Shown here piece after piece: positions 21,396-29,671 of a DNA stretch of 48,754 bases. The notes beneath the pieces were generated by a model. It was not told the DNA's origin. It ran no database searches and saw only the letters and a program-made list of their open reading frames with translations. Every line of letters begins with the position of its first letter. Position 1 is the first letter of the stretch. The stretch is from Collimonas fungivorans. Its GTDB lineage: Bacteria > Pseudomonadota > Gammaproteobacteria > Burkholderiales > Burkholderiaceae_D. Both the position numbers and the translations under genes were made by a program. The stretch spans positions 1-48,754 of the forward strand of contig NZ_JAQGLV010000159.1 of NCBI RefSeq assembly GCF_028292705.1, written 5' to 3'.

Positions 21396-22193
21396 CTAGG
21401 CTGCCGATGCGCTGTCGTCGGCGACGAATATATCGATTTTCGCTTCTTCGAAAATGCCGGCCATGGCTTCCGGCACCGGCTTGTCGGTAAACAGCGCATT
21501 GATTTTCGAAATGTCGCCGAGCCGCACCAGCGCCGGCCGCCAGAACTTCGAGTGGTCAGCCACCAGGAATACAGTGCGCGAATGCTCGATGATCGCTTCC
21601 GACACCCGCACCTCGCGATAGTCGAAATCGCGCAAAGTACCGTCGGCTTCGATGCTGGAGATGCCGATGATGCCGAAATCGACCTTGAAGCGGCGGATGA
21701 AATCGATGGTTTCTTCGCCGGTGATGCCGAGGTCGCGCGCGCGCACCACGCCGCCGGTGATGATCACCTCGCAGCCTGGATAACCGCTCATGATGGCGGC
21801 CACGTTCAGGTTGTTGGTGATGACGCGCAGGTTGCGGCGCCGGCTCAGCGCCTTGGCGACTTCCTCGTTGGTGGTGCCGAGATTGATGAACAGCGTGGCC
21901 TGGTCGGGAATATGCTCGACCACCAGCGCGGCGATGCGGCGCTTCTCCTCGGAATACAAACCTTGCCGGGCGCCGTAAGCGATATTCTCGGCGCTGGAAG
22001 GCAGGCCGACGCCGCCATGATAGCGCTGCAGCAGGTTCAGCTCCGCCAGCAGGTTGATGTCGCGCCGTATCGTCTGCTGGGTGATCTTGAAACGCGTCGC
22101 CAGATGTTCTACCGTCACAAACCCGTCACGTTGCACATAACTCAACAGCTCCTGCTGGCGACTGTTAAGCTTTAGCGTTGATATCTCTGGCAT
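21396..22193 (-). CDS. glpR: Glycerol-3-phosphate regulon repressor GlpR (DeoR family)
   Basis: This repressor binds DNA until glycerol 3-phosphate releases it. The 265-residue product starts at the ATG at 22193 behind AGGACAGGG; the track start is a TTG nine codons upstream. The N-terminal DeoR helix-turn-helix is QQELLSYVQRDGFVTVEHLATRFKITQQTIRRDINLLAELNLLQRYHGG. The C-terminal DeoR effector domain includes INLGTTNEEVAKAL and FGIIGISSIEADGTLRDFDYREV. It is the first gene of the glp cluster, 250 bp before glpD, with putative operators in the gap. Confidence 0.93.
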   Translation of the reverse strand: MPEISTLKLNSRQQELLSYVQRDGFVTVEHLATRFKITQQTIRRDINLLAELNLLQRYHGGVGLPSSAENIAYGARQGLYSEEKRRIAALVVEHIPDQATLFINLGTTNEEVAKALSRRRNLRVITNNLNVAAIMSGYPGCEVIITGGVVRARDLGITGEETIDFIRRFKVDFGIIGISSIEADGTLRDFDYREVRVSEAIIEHSRTVFLVADHSKFWRPALVRLGDISKINALFTDKPVPEAMAGIFEEAKIDIFVADDSASAA

Positions 22194-22295
22194 GAACCCT
22201 GTCCTGTGCGGATTTTTCAAAGGCTTTTATTATGATGGGATTTGCGCCGCATGGGGAGAATGCAAATCGCATTTTGTCGCACGGCCCCGGCAAAA

Positions 22296-22309
22296 TGGTA
22301 ACGGTATCA
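22296..22309. promoter_or_regulatory. Operator-like site in the promoter of the LacI-family gene
   Basis: The imperfect palindrome TGGTAACGGTATCA matches the two sites in the gudD promoter (TGGTAGCGGTCCCA) at 11 of 14 positions. It ends three bases before a perfect TATAAT at 22313-22318. This placement would give direct repression of the regulator gene by its own product. Confidence 0.7.
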
Positions 22310-22312
22310 TTT

Positions 22313-22318
22313 TATAAT
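22313..22318 (+). promoter_or_regulatory. -10 box of the LacI-family regulator gene
   Basis: A perfect TATAAT lies 15 bases before the ATG at 22333. The implied leader is very short, which raises the possibility that the ATG at 22351 is the real start. No clear -35 box is seen. Confidence 0.6.
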
Positions 22319-22332
22319 GTTAGAATTTCAGC

Positions 22333-23406
22333 ATGGAAAAAGAATCCTTGATGAATGCGGTCGTCGCCGACGTCACCGCGCGCCGCAAAGGCGGTCGTAA
22401 AACCGGCGGCTTCACCCTGCGCGACGTCGCCAAACTGGCGGGCGTCGCCCCCATTACCGCGTCGCGCGCGCTGAATACGCCGGACGCCGTCTCCGCCAAG
22501 GTTTTGCAAAAAGTACAGGCCGCCGTGCTGCAGACCGGCTATGTGCCGAACCTGCTGGCCGGCGCGCTGGCGTCGCAGAAAAGCCGCCTGGTGGCGGCCG
22601 TGGTGCCGACCCTGTCCGGCCCGATGTTCCTGGAAACCGTGGAAGCGCTGACCGACACCCTGGCCGGCGCCGGCTACCAGGTGATGCTGGGCCAGAGCGG
22701 TTATGAAAATTCGCGCGAAGACGCCCTGCTCGACGCCATCATCGGCCGCCGCCCGGACGGCATCGTGCTGACCGGCATCACCCGTTCGCCGCAGGCGCGC
22801 CGGCGCTTGCTGGCGAGCGGCATCCCGGTGGTGGAAACCTGGGACCTGACGCCGACCCCGGTCGACATGCTGGTCGGTTTCTCCCATGAAAAGATCGGCG
22901 CCGCAGTCGCGCAATACCTACACGGCAAAGGCAAAAAGCGGGTAGCCGCCATCAGCGGCGACGATGAACGCAGCCGGCGCCGCGCCGCGGCGTTTTCCGA
23001 GGCTGCGGTCCGGCTCGGCATGGCGCGGCCGCAGGAAACCGATGTGCCGGCCTGCCTGGTGACGGCGCCCACCACGCTTGGCAACGGCCGCAGCGGACTG
23101 CGGGAATTATTGCTGCGTGCGCCCGATATCGATGCCGTGTTTTGCAGCTCCGACCTGCTGGCCCTAGGCGTGATGATAGAGGCCCAAGCCAGCGGCATCG
23201 CCATCCCCAGCCAGCTGGCCGTGATCGGCCTGGGCGACCTCAGCTTTTCGCGCGACCTGCATCCGCCGCTGACCACGGTCCGCATCGACGGCACCGCCAT
23301 CGGCAGCACCGCAGCGCGTTTCATCATCGACCGCTCCGAAGGCAAAAGCGTGGCCGAACCGATCTGCGATCTCGGCTTCACCATCATAGAGCGCGCCAGC
23401 GTTTAA
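22333..23406 (+). CDS. LacI-family transcriptional regulator of the gudD-GH31-porin operon
   Basis: The product has a LacI-type helix-turn-helix at about residues 27-52 ([22 protein letters not shown]). The hinge helix segment [12 protein letters not shown] follows, then a periplasmic-binding-protein-like sugar domain running to the C-terminus, 357 residues in all. The HTH and the TGGTA-CGGT--CA operator type resemble the gluconate GntR/IdnR branch of the family. It lies directly before gudD on the same strand, with matching operator sites in both promoters, so local regulation is strongly suggested. The inducer is unknown; a hexuronate or aldarate is a guess. A second possible start is the ATG at 22351, which has a purine-rich stretch before it. 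Confidence 0.9.
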   Translation: MEKESLMNAVVADVTARRKGGRKTGGFTLRDVAKLAGVAPITASRALNTPDAVSAKVLQKVQAAVLQTGYVPNLLAGALASQKSRLVAAVVPTLSGPMFLETVEALTDTLAGAGYQVMLGQSGYENSREDALLDAIIGRRPDGIVLTGITRSPQARRRLLASGIPVVETWDLTPTPVDMLVGFSHEKIGAAVAQYLHGKGKKRVAAISGDDERSRRRAAAFSEAAVRLGMARPQETDVPACLVTAPTTLGNGRSGLRELLLRAPDIDAVFCSSDLLALGVMIEAQASGIAIPSQLAVIGLGDLSFSRDLHPPLTTVRIDGTAIGSTAARFIIDRSEGKSVAEPICDLGFTIIERASV

Positions 23407-23430
23407 TCCGCCATACCCCAAAAAAATCCG

Positions 23431-23459
23431 TTGACAGCCCAAAATGGGACCGCTACCAT
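23431..23459 (+). promoter_or_regulatory. Putative sigma-70 promoter of the gudD operon
   Basis: A perfect -35 box TTGACA (23431-23436) is followed after exactly 17 bp by TACCAT (23454-23459, four of six matches to TATAAT). The first operator copy lies in the spacer and covers part of the -10, which fits repression. Confidence 0.6.
23445..23458. promoter_or_regulatory. Operator copy 1 in the gudD promoter
   Basis: TGGGACCGCTACCA is the exact reverse complement of copy 2. It overlaps the spacer and -10 region of the putative promoter. Confidence 0.75.
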
Positions 23460-23475
23460 TTGCTCGAACACGATT

Positions 23476-23489
23476 TGGTAGCGGTCCCA
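23476..23489. promoter_or_regulatory. Operator copy 2 in the gudD promoter
   Basis: TGGTAGCGGTCCCA lies 31 bp from copy 1 centre to centre, close to three DNA turns, so both sites would face the same side. With flanking bases the two copies form a 17-bp perfect inverted repeat. Confidence 0.75.
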
Positions 23490-23546
23490 TTTATAGCAAT
23501 TAAAATAATAAACAATCACAACATACATAGCCACAGGCAGCCCTTC

Positions 23547-24902
23547 ATGACAGATTCGAACACTAGCCTTCCCGTTCCAGGCACTCCTCATATCGTCGAC
23601 ATGCGCGTAGTGCCGGTGGCCGGCCGCGACAGCATGCTGCTCAACCTGAGCGGCGCGCATGGTCCCTATTTCACGCGCAACATCGTGATCCTCAGCGACA
23701 GCGCCGGCAATACCGGCGTGGGCGAAGTACCGGGCGGCGAACGCATCCGGCAGACGCTGGAAGATGCGCGCCCGCTGCTGCTGGGGAAATCCATAGGCAG
23801 CTACCAGGCCATCCTCAACAGCGCGCGCACGGCGTTCGGCGACCGCGACGCCGGCGGCCGCGGCCTGCAAACCTTCGACCTGCGCATCGCGATCCATGCG
23901 GTGACGGCGCTCGAGGCCGCCTTGCTTGACCTGCTGGGAAAATTCCTCGGCGTGCCGGTAGCGGCATTGCTGGGCGAAGGCCAGCAGCGCGATGCGGTGA
24001 AAATGCTCGGTTACCTGTTCTACGTCGGCGACCGCAACGCCACCGACCTGCCCTACGCCAGCGCGCCGGACGCCGCCGACGACTGGCTGCGGCTGCGCCA
24101 TGAACCGGCCCTGAACGCACAGGCAGTGGTGGCGCTGGCCGAAGCCGCGTACCAACGCTACGGCTTCAACGATTTCAAACTGAAGGGCGGCGTGCTGCGC
24201 GGCGAAGATGAAATCGAAGCGGTGACGGCGCTGGCCGAACGTTTCCCGGCGGCCCGCATCACGCTCGATCCGAACGGCGGCTGGCTGCTCAAGGATGCCA
24301 TCCGCCTGTGCCGCGACCAGCACACGGTGCTGGCCTATGCCGAAGATCCTTGCGGCGCCGAGGACGGCTTTTCGGGACGCGAAGTAATGGCGGAATTCCG
24401 CCGCGCCACCGGTTTGCAGACCGCCACCAACATGATCGCAACCGACTGGCGCGAGATGGGCCATGCGATCCAGCTGCAATCGGTGGACATCCCGCTGGCC
24501 GATCCGCACTTCTGGACCATGCAGGGTTCGGTGCGGGTGGCGCAGATGTGCCGCGAATGGGGGCTGACCTGGGGTTCGCATTCCAACAACCACTTCGATA
24601 TCTCGCTGGCGATGTTCACCCACGTCGCCGCCGCGGCGCCGGGCGACATCACCGCCATCGACACGCACTGGATCTGGCAAGACGGCCAGCGCCTGACCAA
24701 AGAGCCGTTGCGGATCGCCGGCGGCATGGTTGAAGTGCCGAAAAAACCGGGCCTTGGCATCGAGCTCGACCTGGTGGAACTGGAAGCGGCGCATCAGCTC
24801 TACCGCGGCATGGGGCTGGGTGCGCGCGACGACGCCGTGGCCATGCAATACCTGATCCCCGGCTGGAAATTCGACAACAAGAAGCCTTGCCTGCTGCGCT
24901 AA
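23547..24902 (+). CDS. gudD: Glucarate dehydratase
   Basis: This enolase-superfamily enzyme dehydrates D-glucarate (and L-idarate) to 5-keto-4-deoxyglucarate. From the ATG at 23547 it has 451 residues (E. coli 446). The active-site residues align with E. coli GudD at a constant offset of six: Lys211 and Lys213 (DFKLKGG), Asp241 (LDPNGG), Glu266 (AEDPCG), Asn295 (TNMIAT), Asp319 (PLADPH) and His345 (GSHSNNH). The catalytic set is therefore complete. The track start at 23142 lies inside the regulator gene. It is the first gene of a five-gene operon, and 19 bp separate it from the epimerase gene. Confidence 0.95.
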   Translation: MTDSNTSLPVPGTPHIVDMRVVPVAGRDSMLLNLSGAHGPYFTRNIVILSDSAGNTGVGEVPGGERIRQTLEDARPLLLGKSIGSYQAILNSARTAFGDRDAGGRGLQTFDLRIAIHAVTALEAALLDLLGKFLGVPVAALLGEGQQRDAVKMLGYLFYVGDRNATDLPYASAPDAADDWLRLRHEPALNAQAVVALAEAAYQRYGFNDFKLKGGVLRGEDEIEAVTALAERFPAARITLDPNGGWLLKDAIRLCRDQHTVLAYAEDPCGAEDGFSGREVMAEFRRATGLQTATNMIATDWREMGHAIQLQSVDIPLADPHFWTMQGSVRVAQMCREWGLTWGSHSNNHFDISLAMFTHVAAAAPGDITAIDTHWIWQDGQRLTKEPLRIAGGMVEVPKKPGLGIELDLVELEAAHQLYRGMGLGARDDAVAMQYLIPGWKFDNKKPCLLR

Positions 24903-24921
24903 AGTCCCCGACGAGCGCCCA

Positions 24922-25875
24922 ATGAAAACACTCCTGCTCTCGCCGGAAATCAGCCTCGGCAACGACGGCTGGCAATTGACGCTGTCGCCTTCCGCCGGCG
25001 GCCGCGTCACTTCTCTCAGCTCGTCGCAAGACGGCCATGCGATCAACTGGATCGTCCCCATGCCGGAACACTGCCGCCGCCACGGCTTCCAGGCCAGCGC
25101 CTGGCCCAAGGCCGGCATCTACCCGCTGCTGCCGTTCTCCAACCGCATCCGCGGCGGCGCATTTTCCTGGGCGGGCCTGGACATCAGCCTGCCGCTGCAC
25201 CCGGGAGAAGCGCACGCCATGCATGGCTTTGGCCACCGCGCCGAGTGGCAACTGCTGGATTGCGACGGCAGCAGCGCCGCCATGCTGTATGTCCATGCCG
25301 CCAGCGACAGCGGCTGGCCCTGGCGCTTCCAGGCAAAACAGACGATAAGCCTGGCGGCCGGCGCGCTCACGATGAAGATGGAGGTCACCAACACCAGCGA
25401 TGCGGCGCTTCCTCCCATGCCGCTCGGCGCAGGTTTCCACCCGTATTTCCCGCGGCGCTTTGCCAGCCAGGTTTCCTTTGCTGCGCGACAGCTATGGCAA
25501 GCCGATGCCGGACATGTCGCCACCGGCGTCGGCGACGTCCCTCTGCAGCAAGACTACGGCAGCCCGCGCGGCATCACGCAAGAGGAAGAACTGACGCTGT
25601 ACTACGGCGGCTGGAACCGGCGCGCCACGATCGGCGACGGCCGCCAGCACCAGATCGCGATCTCCGCCTCGCCCGTGCTGTCGCACCTGGTGCTGCACGC
25701 GCCCAAGGCAGGCGACTACTTCTGCATCGAGCCGGTGACCCATGTCGCCAACGCAGTCAACCTGGCGCAGTCCGGCTTCAGCAATACCGGCTTGCAGACC
25801 TTGTCTCCGGGCCACACGTTCAGCTGCGATCTGCGGATGGATTTTTCCGGTCCGGGGATTCCGGAATCCCCGTAG
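24922..25875 (+). CDS. Aldose 1-epimerase family protein (mutarotase)
   Basis: This protein would interconvert the alpha and beta anomers of a free aldose or uronate in the cytoplasm. The 317 residues show the galactose-mutarotase fold motifs: PLLPFSNRIRGG, HGFGHRAEW with the active-site histidine, GAGFHPYF with the second histidine, and FCIEPVTHVANA with the catalytic glutamate. There is no signal peptide. The natural sugar is unknown. Its position between gudD and an ExuT-type transporter suggests a uronic acid or the sugar released by the downstream GH31 enzyme. Confidence 0.88.
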   Translation: MKTLLLSPEISLGNDGWQLTLSPSAGGRVTSLSSSQDGHAINWIVPMPEHCRRHGFQASAWPKAGIYPLLPFSNRIRGGAFSWAGLDISLPLHPGEAHAMHGFGHRAEWQLLDCDGSSAAMLYVHAASDSGWPWRFQAKQTISLAAGALTMKMEVTNTSDAALPPMPLGAGFHPYFPRRFASQVSFAARQLWQADAGHVATGVGDVPLQQDYGSPRGITQEEELTLYYGGWNRRATIGDGRQHQIAISASPVLSHLVLHAPKAGDYFCIEPVTHVANAVNLAQSGFSNTGLQTLSPGHTFSCDLRMDFSGPGIPESP

Positions 25876-25936
25876 CGCCCGGCTGGCGCTTAGTCACACA
25901 TCAATCACACAAATAAAAACTAACCGAGACAAAACA

Positions 25937-27208
25937 ATGAAACGCATCAAAGGTCTGCGCTGGTGGATTATTGCCCTCGTATGTTTTGGCACCATACTTA
26001 ACTACATCTCACGCAACTCGCTGGGCGTGCTGGCGGATACGCTGAAACACGACCTGGCGTTCAGCACCAAGGAATATTCGTACGTGGTGGCGGCTTTCCA
26101 GGTGGCTTACACCATCATGCAGCCGGTATGCGGCTACATCATCGATTTTCTCGGCTTGAAAGTGGGCTTTGCGCTGTTTGCCGCCGCCTGGTCGGTGGTC
26201 GGCATGCTGCACGGTTTTGCCACCGGCTGGATATCGCTGGCGTTTTTTCGCGGCCTGCTCGGCCTGACCGAAGCCGTCGCGATTCCTGCCGGAGTAAAAG
26301 CAGTATCGGAATGGTTTCCCAAACAGGAACGCTCGGTGGCCGTGGGTTACTTCAACGCCGGCACCTCGATGGGCGCGGTGATCGCACCGGTGCTGGTGGC
26401 TTGGCTGCTGTACAAACACGGCTGGCAATCGGCATTTATCGCGACCGGCGCGCTGGGTTTCATCTTTGCCGGCTTGTGGTTCTTCTTTTACCGCGCCCCT
26501 AAGGACCATCCCAACCTGTCCGATACGGAACGCGCTTATATCCTCTCCGGCCAGGAAAGCATTGCCGAAAGTCAGGCCCACGCCAAGCCGTCGGTGCGGG
26601 CGATCGTCAGCACGCGCCGCTTCTGGGGGATCGCCATCACCCGCTTCCTGGCAGAACCAGCCTGGCAAACCTTCAATTTCTGGATTCCGCTGTACTTTAT
26701 TTCGGTGCGCGGCATGAACCTGAAAGAATTCGCCATCTTCGGCTGGATGCCGTTCTTCGCCGCCGACATGGGCGGCATCCTGGGCGGTTACCTGTCGCCG
26801 TTCCTGATGAAGCATTTCAAATTCAAGCTGGTCAGCTCGCGCATCGCCGGCATCGCCACCGGCGCGCTGCTGATGACCAGCGTCGGTTTTGTCGGTTACG
26901 TGGAAAGTCCCTACGTGGCGATCGCCCTGTTTTGCATAGGCGGCTTTTCTCATCAGATGATTTCCGGCCTGGTCAACACCATGACCACCGACGTCTTCAA
27001 CACCCGCGAAGTCGGCACGGCCAACGGCCTGACCGGCATGATCAGCTGGATCGGCGGACTCTCGTTCTCACTGCTGATCGGGCAGCTGGCAGAAACTATC
27101 GGCTATACCCCGCTGTTCGCCGCGCTAGGCATGTTTGACGTGGTGGGCGTGACGATCCTGTTCCTGCTGTATCGCGGCTACAAAGACAGCAGCGTTGCCG
27201 GCAACTGA
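25937..27208 (+). CDS. MFS transporter, ExuT-type hexuronate permease (ACS family)
   Basis: The 423-residue protein has about twelve membrane spans and closely follows E. coli ExuT from memory: it starts MKRIKGLRWWIIALVCFGT and contains KEYSYVVAAFQVAYTIMQPVCGYIIDFLGLKVG, IPAGVKAVSEWFPKQERSVAVGYFNAGTSMGA, RFWGIAITRFLAEPAWQTFNFWIPLY and CIGGFSHQMISG. ExuT is a proton symporter for glucuronate and galacturonate; the same family includes the glucarate transporter GudP. The motif agreement favours hexuronate over aldarate. The track start at 25742 lies inside the epimerase gene; the ATG at 25937 is the natural one. Confidence 0.9.
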   Translation: MKRIKGLRWWIIALVCFGTILNYISRNSLGVLADTLKHDLAFSTKEYSYVVAAFQVAYTIMQPVCGYIIDFLGLKVGFALFAAAWSVVGMLHGFATGWISLAFFRGLLGLTEAVAIPAGVKAVSEWFPKQERSVAVGYFNAGTSMGAVIAPVLVAWLLYKHGWQSAFIATGALGFIFAGLWFFFYRAPKDHPNLSDTERAYILSGQESIAESQAHAKPSVRAIVSTRRFWGIAITRFLAEPAWQTFNFWIPLYFISVRGMNLKEFAIFGWMPFFAADMGGILGGYLSPFLMKHFKFKLVSSRIAGIATGALLMTSVGFVGYVESPYVAIALFCIGGFSHQMISGLVNTMTTDVFNTREVGTANGLTGMISWIGGLSFSLLIGQLAETIGYTPLFAALGMFDVVGVTILFLLYRGYKDSSVAGN

Positions 27209-27228
27209 ACCAGAAACTGGAGATTCTC

Positions 27229-29643
27229 ATGTCAGTCAAACAAATACCCGAGTTTCACCTCGCCGCTCGCAAGGGCGCCATGCTGACGCTCAAAGGATCC
27301 GGCGGCCAGGCCGCCCACATCTTCGTGCTGGAACAAGACATCATCCGCGTCATGGTGCTGCCCGACGCCAGCCTGCGCTTCCCGCGCACCTGGGCGATTG
27401 CGCCGGGCGACCTGCAGCTGCCGCTGGCCGGACGCGACCGCTTCTCGCTGGCAGGGTTCGCGCAGCCGGCCTACACCGCAGAAGAACATGGCGGCGCCCT
27501 GCAGATCGAGACCGGGAAAATCCGGCTGACGGTGCAGCTCAAGGGCCTGTCCTGCAGCTGGAAAACCTGCAAGGACGGCGTCTGGCAAAACGCCGCACAG
27601 GACCGCGCCACGCAACATGTCAATTTCGGCTACTGGGACGACAAGGTCTATCACTACCTCAAGCGCGACGCCGGCGATGAAATGTATTTCGGCCTCGGCG
27701 AACGCAGCGGCGACACCAACCGCCACGGCCGCAGCTATTCCCTGAAAACCATCGACGCGATGGGCTATAACGCCAGCAGCACGGACGCCTTGTACAAGCA
27801 CATCCCGTTCTACCTGACCTGGAACAAGCGGCAAAAAACCGCCTTCGGCCTGTTCTACGACACGCTGTCGGAAGGCAAGCTGGACATGGGTTGCGAGCTG
27901 GACAACTACCACGGCCACTACCGCTATTTCGTCGCCGACCATGGCGACCTGGATTATTACTTCATCGCCGGCGACGACATGGAGCAGGTGGTGCGGCGCT
28001 ATACCTGGATGACCGGCCAGCCGGCGTTCACACCGAAATGGGGCCTGGGTTATTCCGGTTCTACCATGACGTATACCGATGCGCCGAACGCCCAGGAAAA
28101 GATGAATGAATTCCTGGAAAACTGCGAGCAGCACGACATGCTGTGCGAATCGTTCCACCTGTCGTCCGGCTATACCTCGATCGGCGACAAACGGTACGTC
28201 TTCAACTGGAACCGCGAGAAATTCCCCGATCCCCGGGAATTTGCACAACACTACCTGAAGCATGGCGTGCGCCTGTGCGCCAACATCAAGCCTTGCCTGC
28301 TGCAGGACCATCCGTGTTTTGCCGAAGCACGCGATCTTGGCCTGTTCATCAACGACCAGGACGGCGAGCCGGAGCTGGTGCAGTTCTGGGATGAAATCGG
28401 CGCCTACCTGGATTTCACCAATCCCGACACCATCGACTGGTGGAAGCAGGCGGTGACCAGTTCCCTGCTGGAATACGGCATCACCAGCACCTGGAACGAC
28501 AACAACGAATTCCAGGTGCTCAATCCGCAAGCCACCGTCAACGGCTTCGGCAAGCCGTTCAAAGCGGTCGAAGCCAAGGGCTTGCAAACCTTGCTGATGA
28601 TGGCCGCTTCGCAGGAAGCGCAAACCGCCTTCGCGCCGCAACAGCGGCCCTACCTGGTTTCGCGTTCCGGCGCGGCCGGCATGCAGCGCTATGTGCAGAC
28701 CTGGTCCGGTGACAATCACACTTCATGGCAGACGCTCAAGTACAACATCAAGATGGGCATCGGCCTGGCTTTGTCCGGCATCTCCAACACCGGCCATGAT
28801 GTGGGCGGCTTCAGCGGTCCGGCGCCAGGCCCGGAGCTGTTGCTGCGTTGGGTCCAGTTCGGCATTTTCATGCCGCGCTTTTCGATCCACTCGTGGAACG
28901 ACGACAGGACCGTCAACGAAGCCTGGATGTATCCGGAAATCACCGGCGCCATCCGCAACCTGCTCAAGCTGCGCGCCCGCCTGACGCCGTATTTCTACGA
29001 TCTGCTGTGGCGCTACCATCAGCACTACGAACCGATGATCAAGCCGACCTTCCTGGCGTTTCCCGACGATCCGCAATGCTTCGCGGAAAACGACGACATG
29101 CTGGTCGGCCCCAGCCTGCTGCTGGCTGCCGTGGTAGAACCGGGCCAGCACAGCCGCGCCGTATATCTTCCGGCAGGCGCAGACTGGTACGATTTCTGGA
29201 GCGGCGCGCATCATCATGGCGGACAGGAAATTGTACTGCCCGCCATCGGCGACCGGCCGCCGCTGCTGGCCAGGGCCGGCAGCTCCATCGCCGTCAATGT
29301 CGCCGAACAGCATTTCAACCGGCCCGCGCACCAGCAAGGTTTCATGGTCTTTCCGCACCAGGCCGACGGCAGTTTCGCCGCCGAATTTTTCGACGATGAC
29401 GGCGCCAGCCATGCCTACAAGAACGGCCGGAGCAGCCTGTGGAAAATCCATGTGCAGAGCCAGGCAACCGCCCTGGAAATCACGGTCGGATGCAGCGGCG
29501 TGCAGCCGGCGTCCGACGTCGTGGTCCTGCTCCTGCCGCAGCACGAAACCCGCCGGCTGGCGGCAGATGCCATCGTCATCAGCGACGCCATCGTCGATGG
29601 CTATCGTGAAGTCCAGATAAAAATCACCAAGCCCAAGTTCTAA
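27229..29643 (+). CDS. Glycoside hydrolase family 31 protein (alpha-glucosidase-like), cytoplasmic
   Basis: GH31 enzymes are retaining alpha-glycosidases or transglycosidases. The 804 residues contain the N-terminal beta-sandwich (with FGLGERSGDTNRHG, residues 154-167), the TIM barrel from about 265, and C-terminal beta domains. The nucleophile is Asp424 in TWNDNNEF, and the acid/base is Asp495 in TWSGDNHTSW. The segment SSGYTSIGDKRYVFNWN replaces the region where most GH31 alpha-glucosidases carry an aromatic-Asp motif, so it is not a standard maltase type. There is no signal peptide, so it acts inside the cell. GGAG lies before the ATG. Which sugar it releases is not known; its place in a uronate/glucarate operon makes an alpha-linked uronosyl or glucosyl substrate worth testing. 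Confidence 0.9.
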   Translation: MSVKQIPEFHLAARKGAMLTLKGSGGQAAHIFVLEQDIIRVMVLPDASLRFPRTWAIAPGDLQLPLAGRDRFSLAGFAQPAYTAEEHGGALQIETGKIRLTVQLKGLSCSWKTCKDGVWQNAAQDRATQHVNFGYWDDKVYHYLKRDAGDEMYFGLGERSGDTNRHGRSYSLKTIDAMGYNASSTDALYKHIPFYLTWNKRQKTAFGLFYDTLSEGKLDMGCELDNYHGHYRYFVADHGDLDYYFIAGDDMEQVVRRYTWMTGQPAFTPKWGLGYSGSTMTYTDAPNAQEKMNEFLENCEQHDMLCESFHLSSGYTSIGDKRYVFNWNREKFPDPREFAQHYLKHGVRLCANIKPCLLQDHPCFAEARDLGLFINDQDGEPELVQFWDEIGAYLDFTNPDTIDWWKQAVTSSLLEYGITSTWNDNNEFQVLNPQATVNGFGKPFKAVEAKGLQTLLMMAASQEAQTAFAPQQRPYLVSRSGAAGMQRYVQTWSGDNHTSWQTLKYNIKMGIGLALSGISNTGHDVGGFSGPAPGPELLLRWVQFGIFMPRFSIHSWNDDRTVNEAWMYPEITGAIRNLLKLRARLTPYFYDLLWRYHQHYEPMIKPTFLAFPDDPQCFAENDDMLVGPSLLLAAVVEPGQHSRAVYLPAGADWYDFWSGAHHHGGQEIVLPAIGDRPPLLARAGSSIAVNVAEQHFNRPAHQQGFMVFPHQADGSFAAEFFDDDGASHAYKNGRSSLWKIHVQSQATALEITVGCSGVQPASDVVVLLLPQHETRRLAADAIVISDAIVDGYREVQIKITKPKF

Positions 29644-29671
29644 CGCAGTCCAATAACTATACGGGAGACAC

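Noticed and set aside
23445-23489. The gudD inverted repeat as a rho-independent terminator of the regulator gene
   Set aside because: No U-tract follows, each arm is itself a pseudo-palindrome matching the site at 22296, and it overlaps a TTGACA promoter, so an operator pair is the better reading.
23403-25118. 571-residue minus-strand ORF opposite gudD
   Set aside because: Antisense shadow; the complete GudD active site lies on the plus strand.
27232-28719. 495-residue minus-strand ORF opposite the GH31 gene
   Set aside because: Shadow frame of GH31 with no domain signature.
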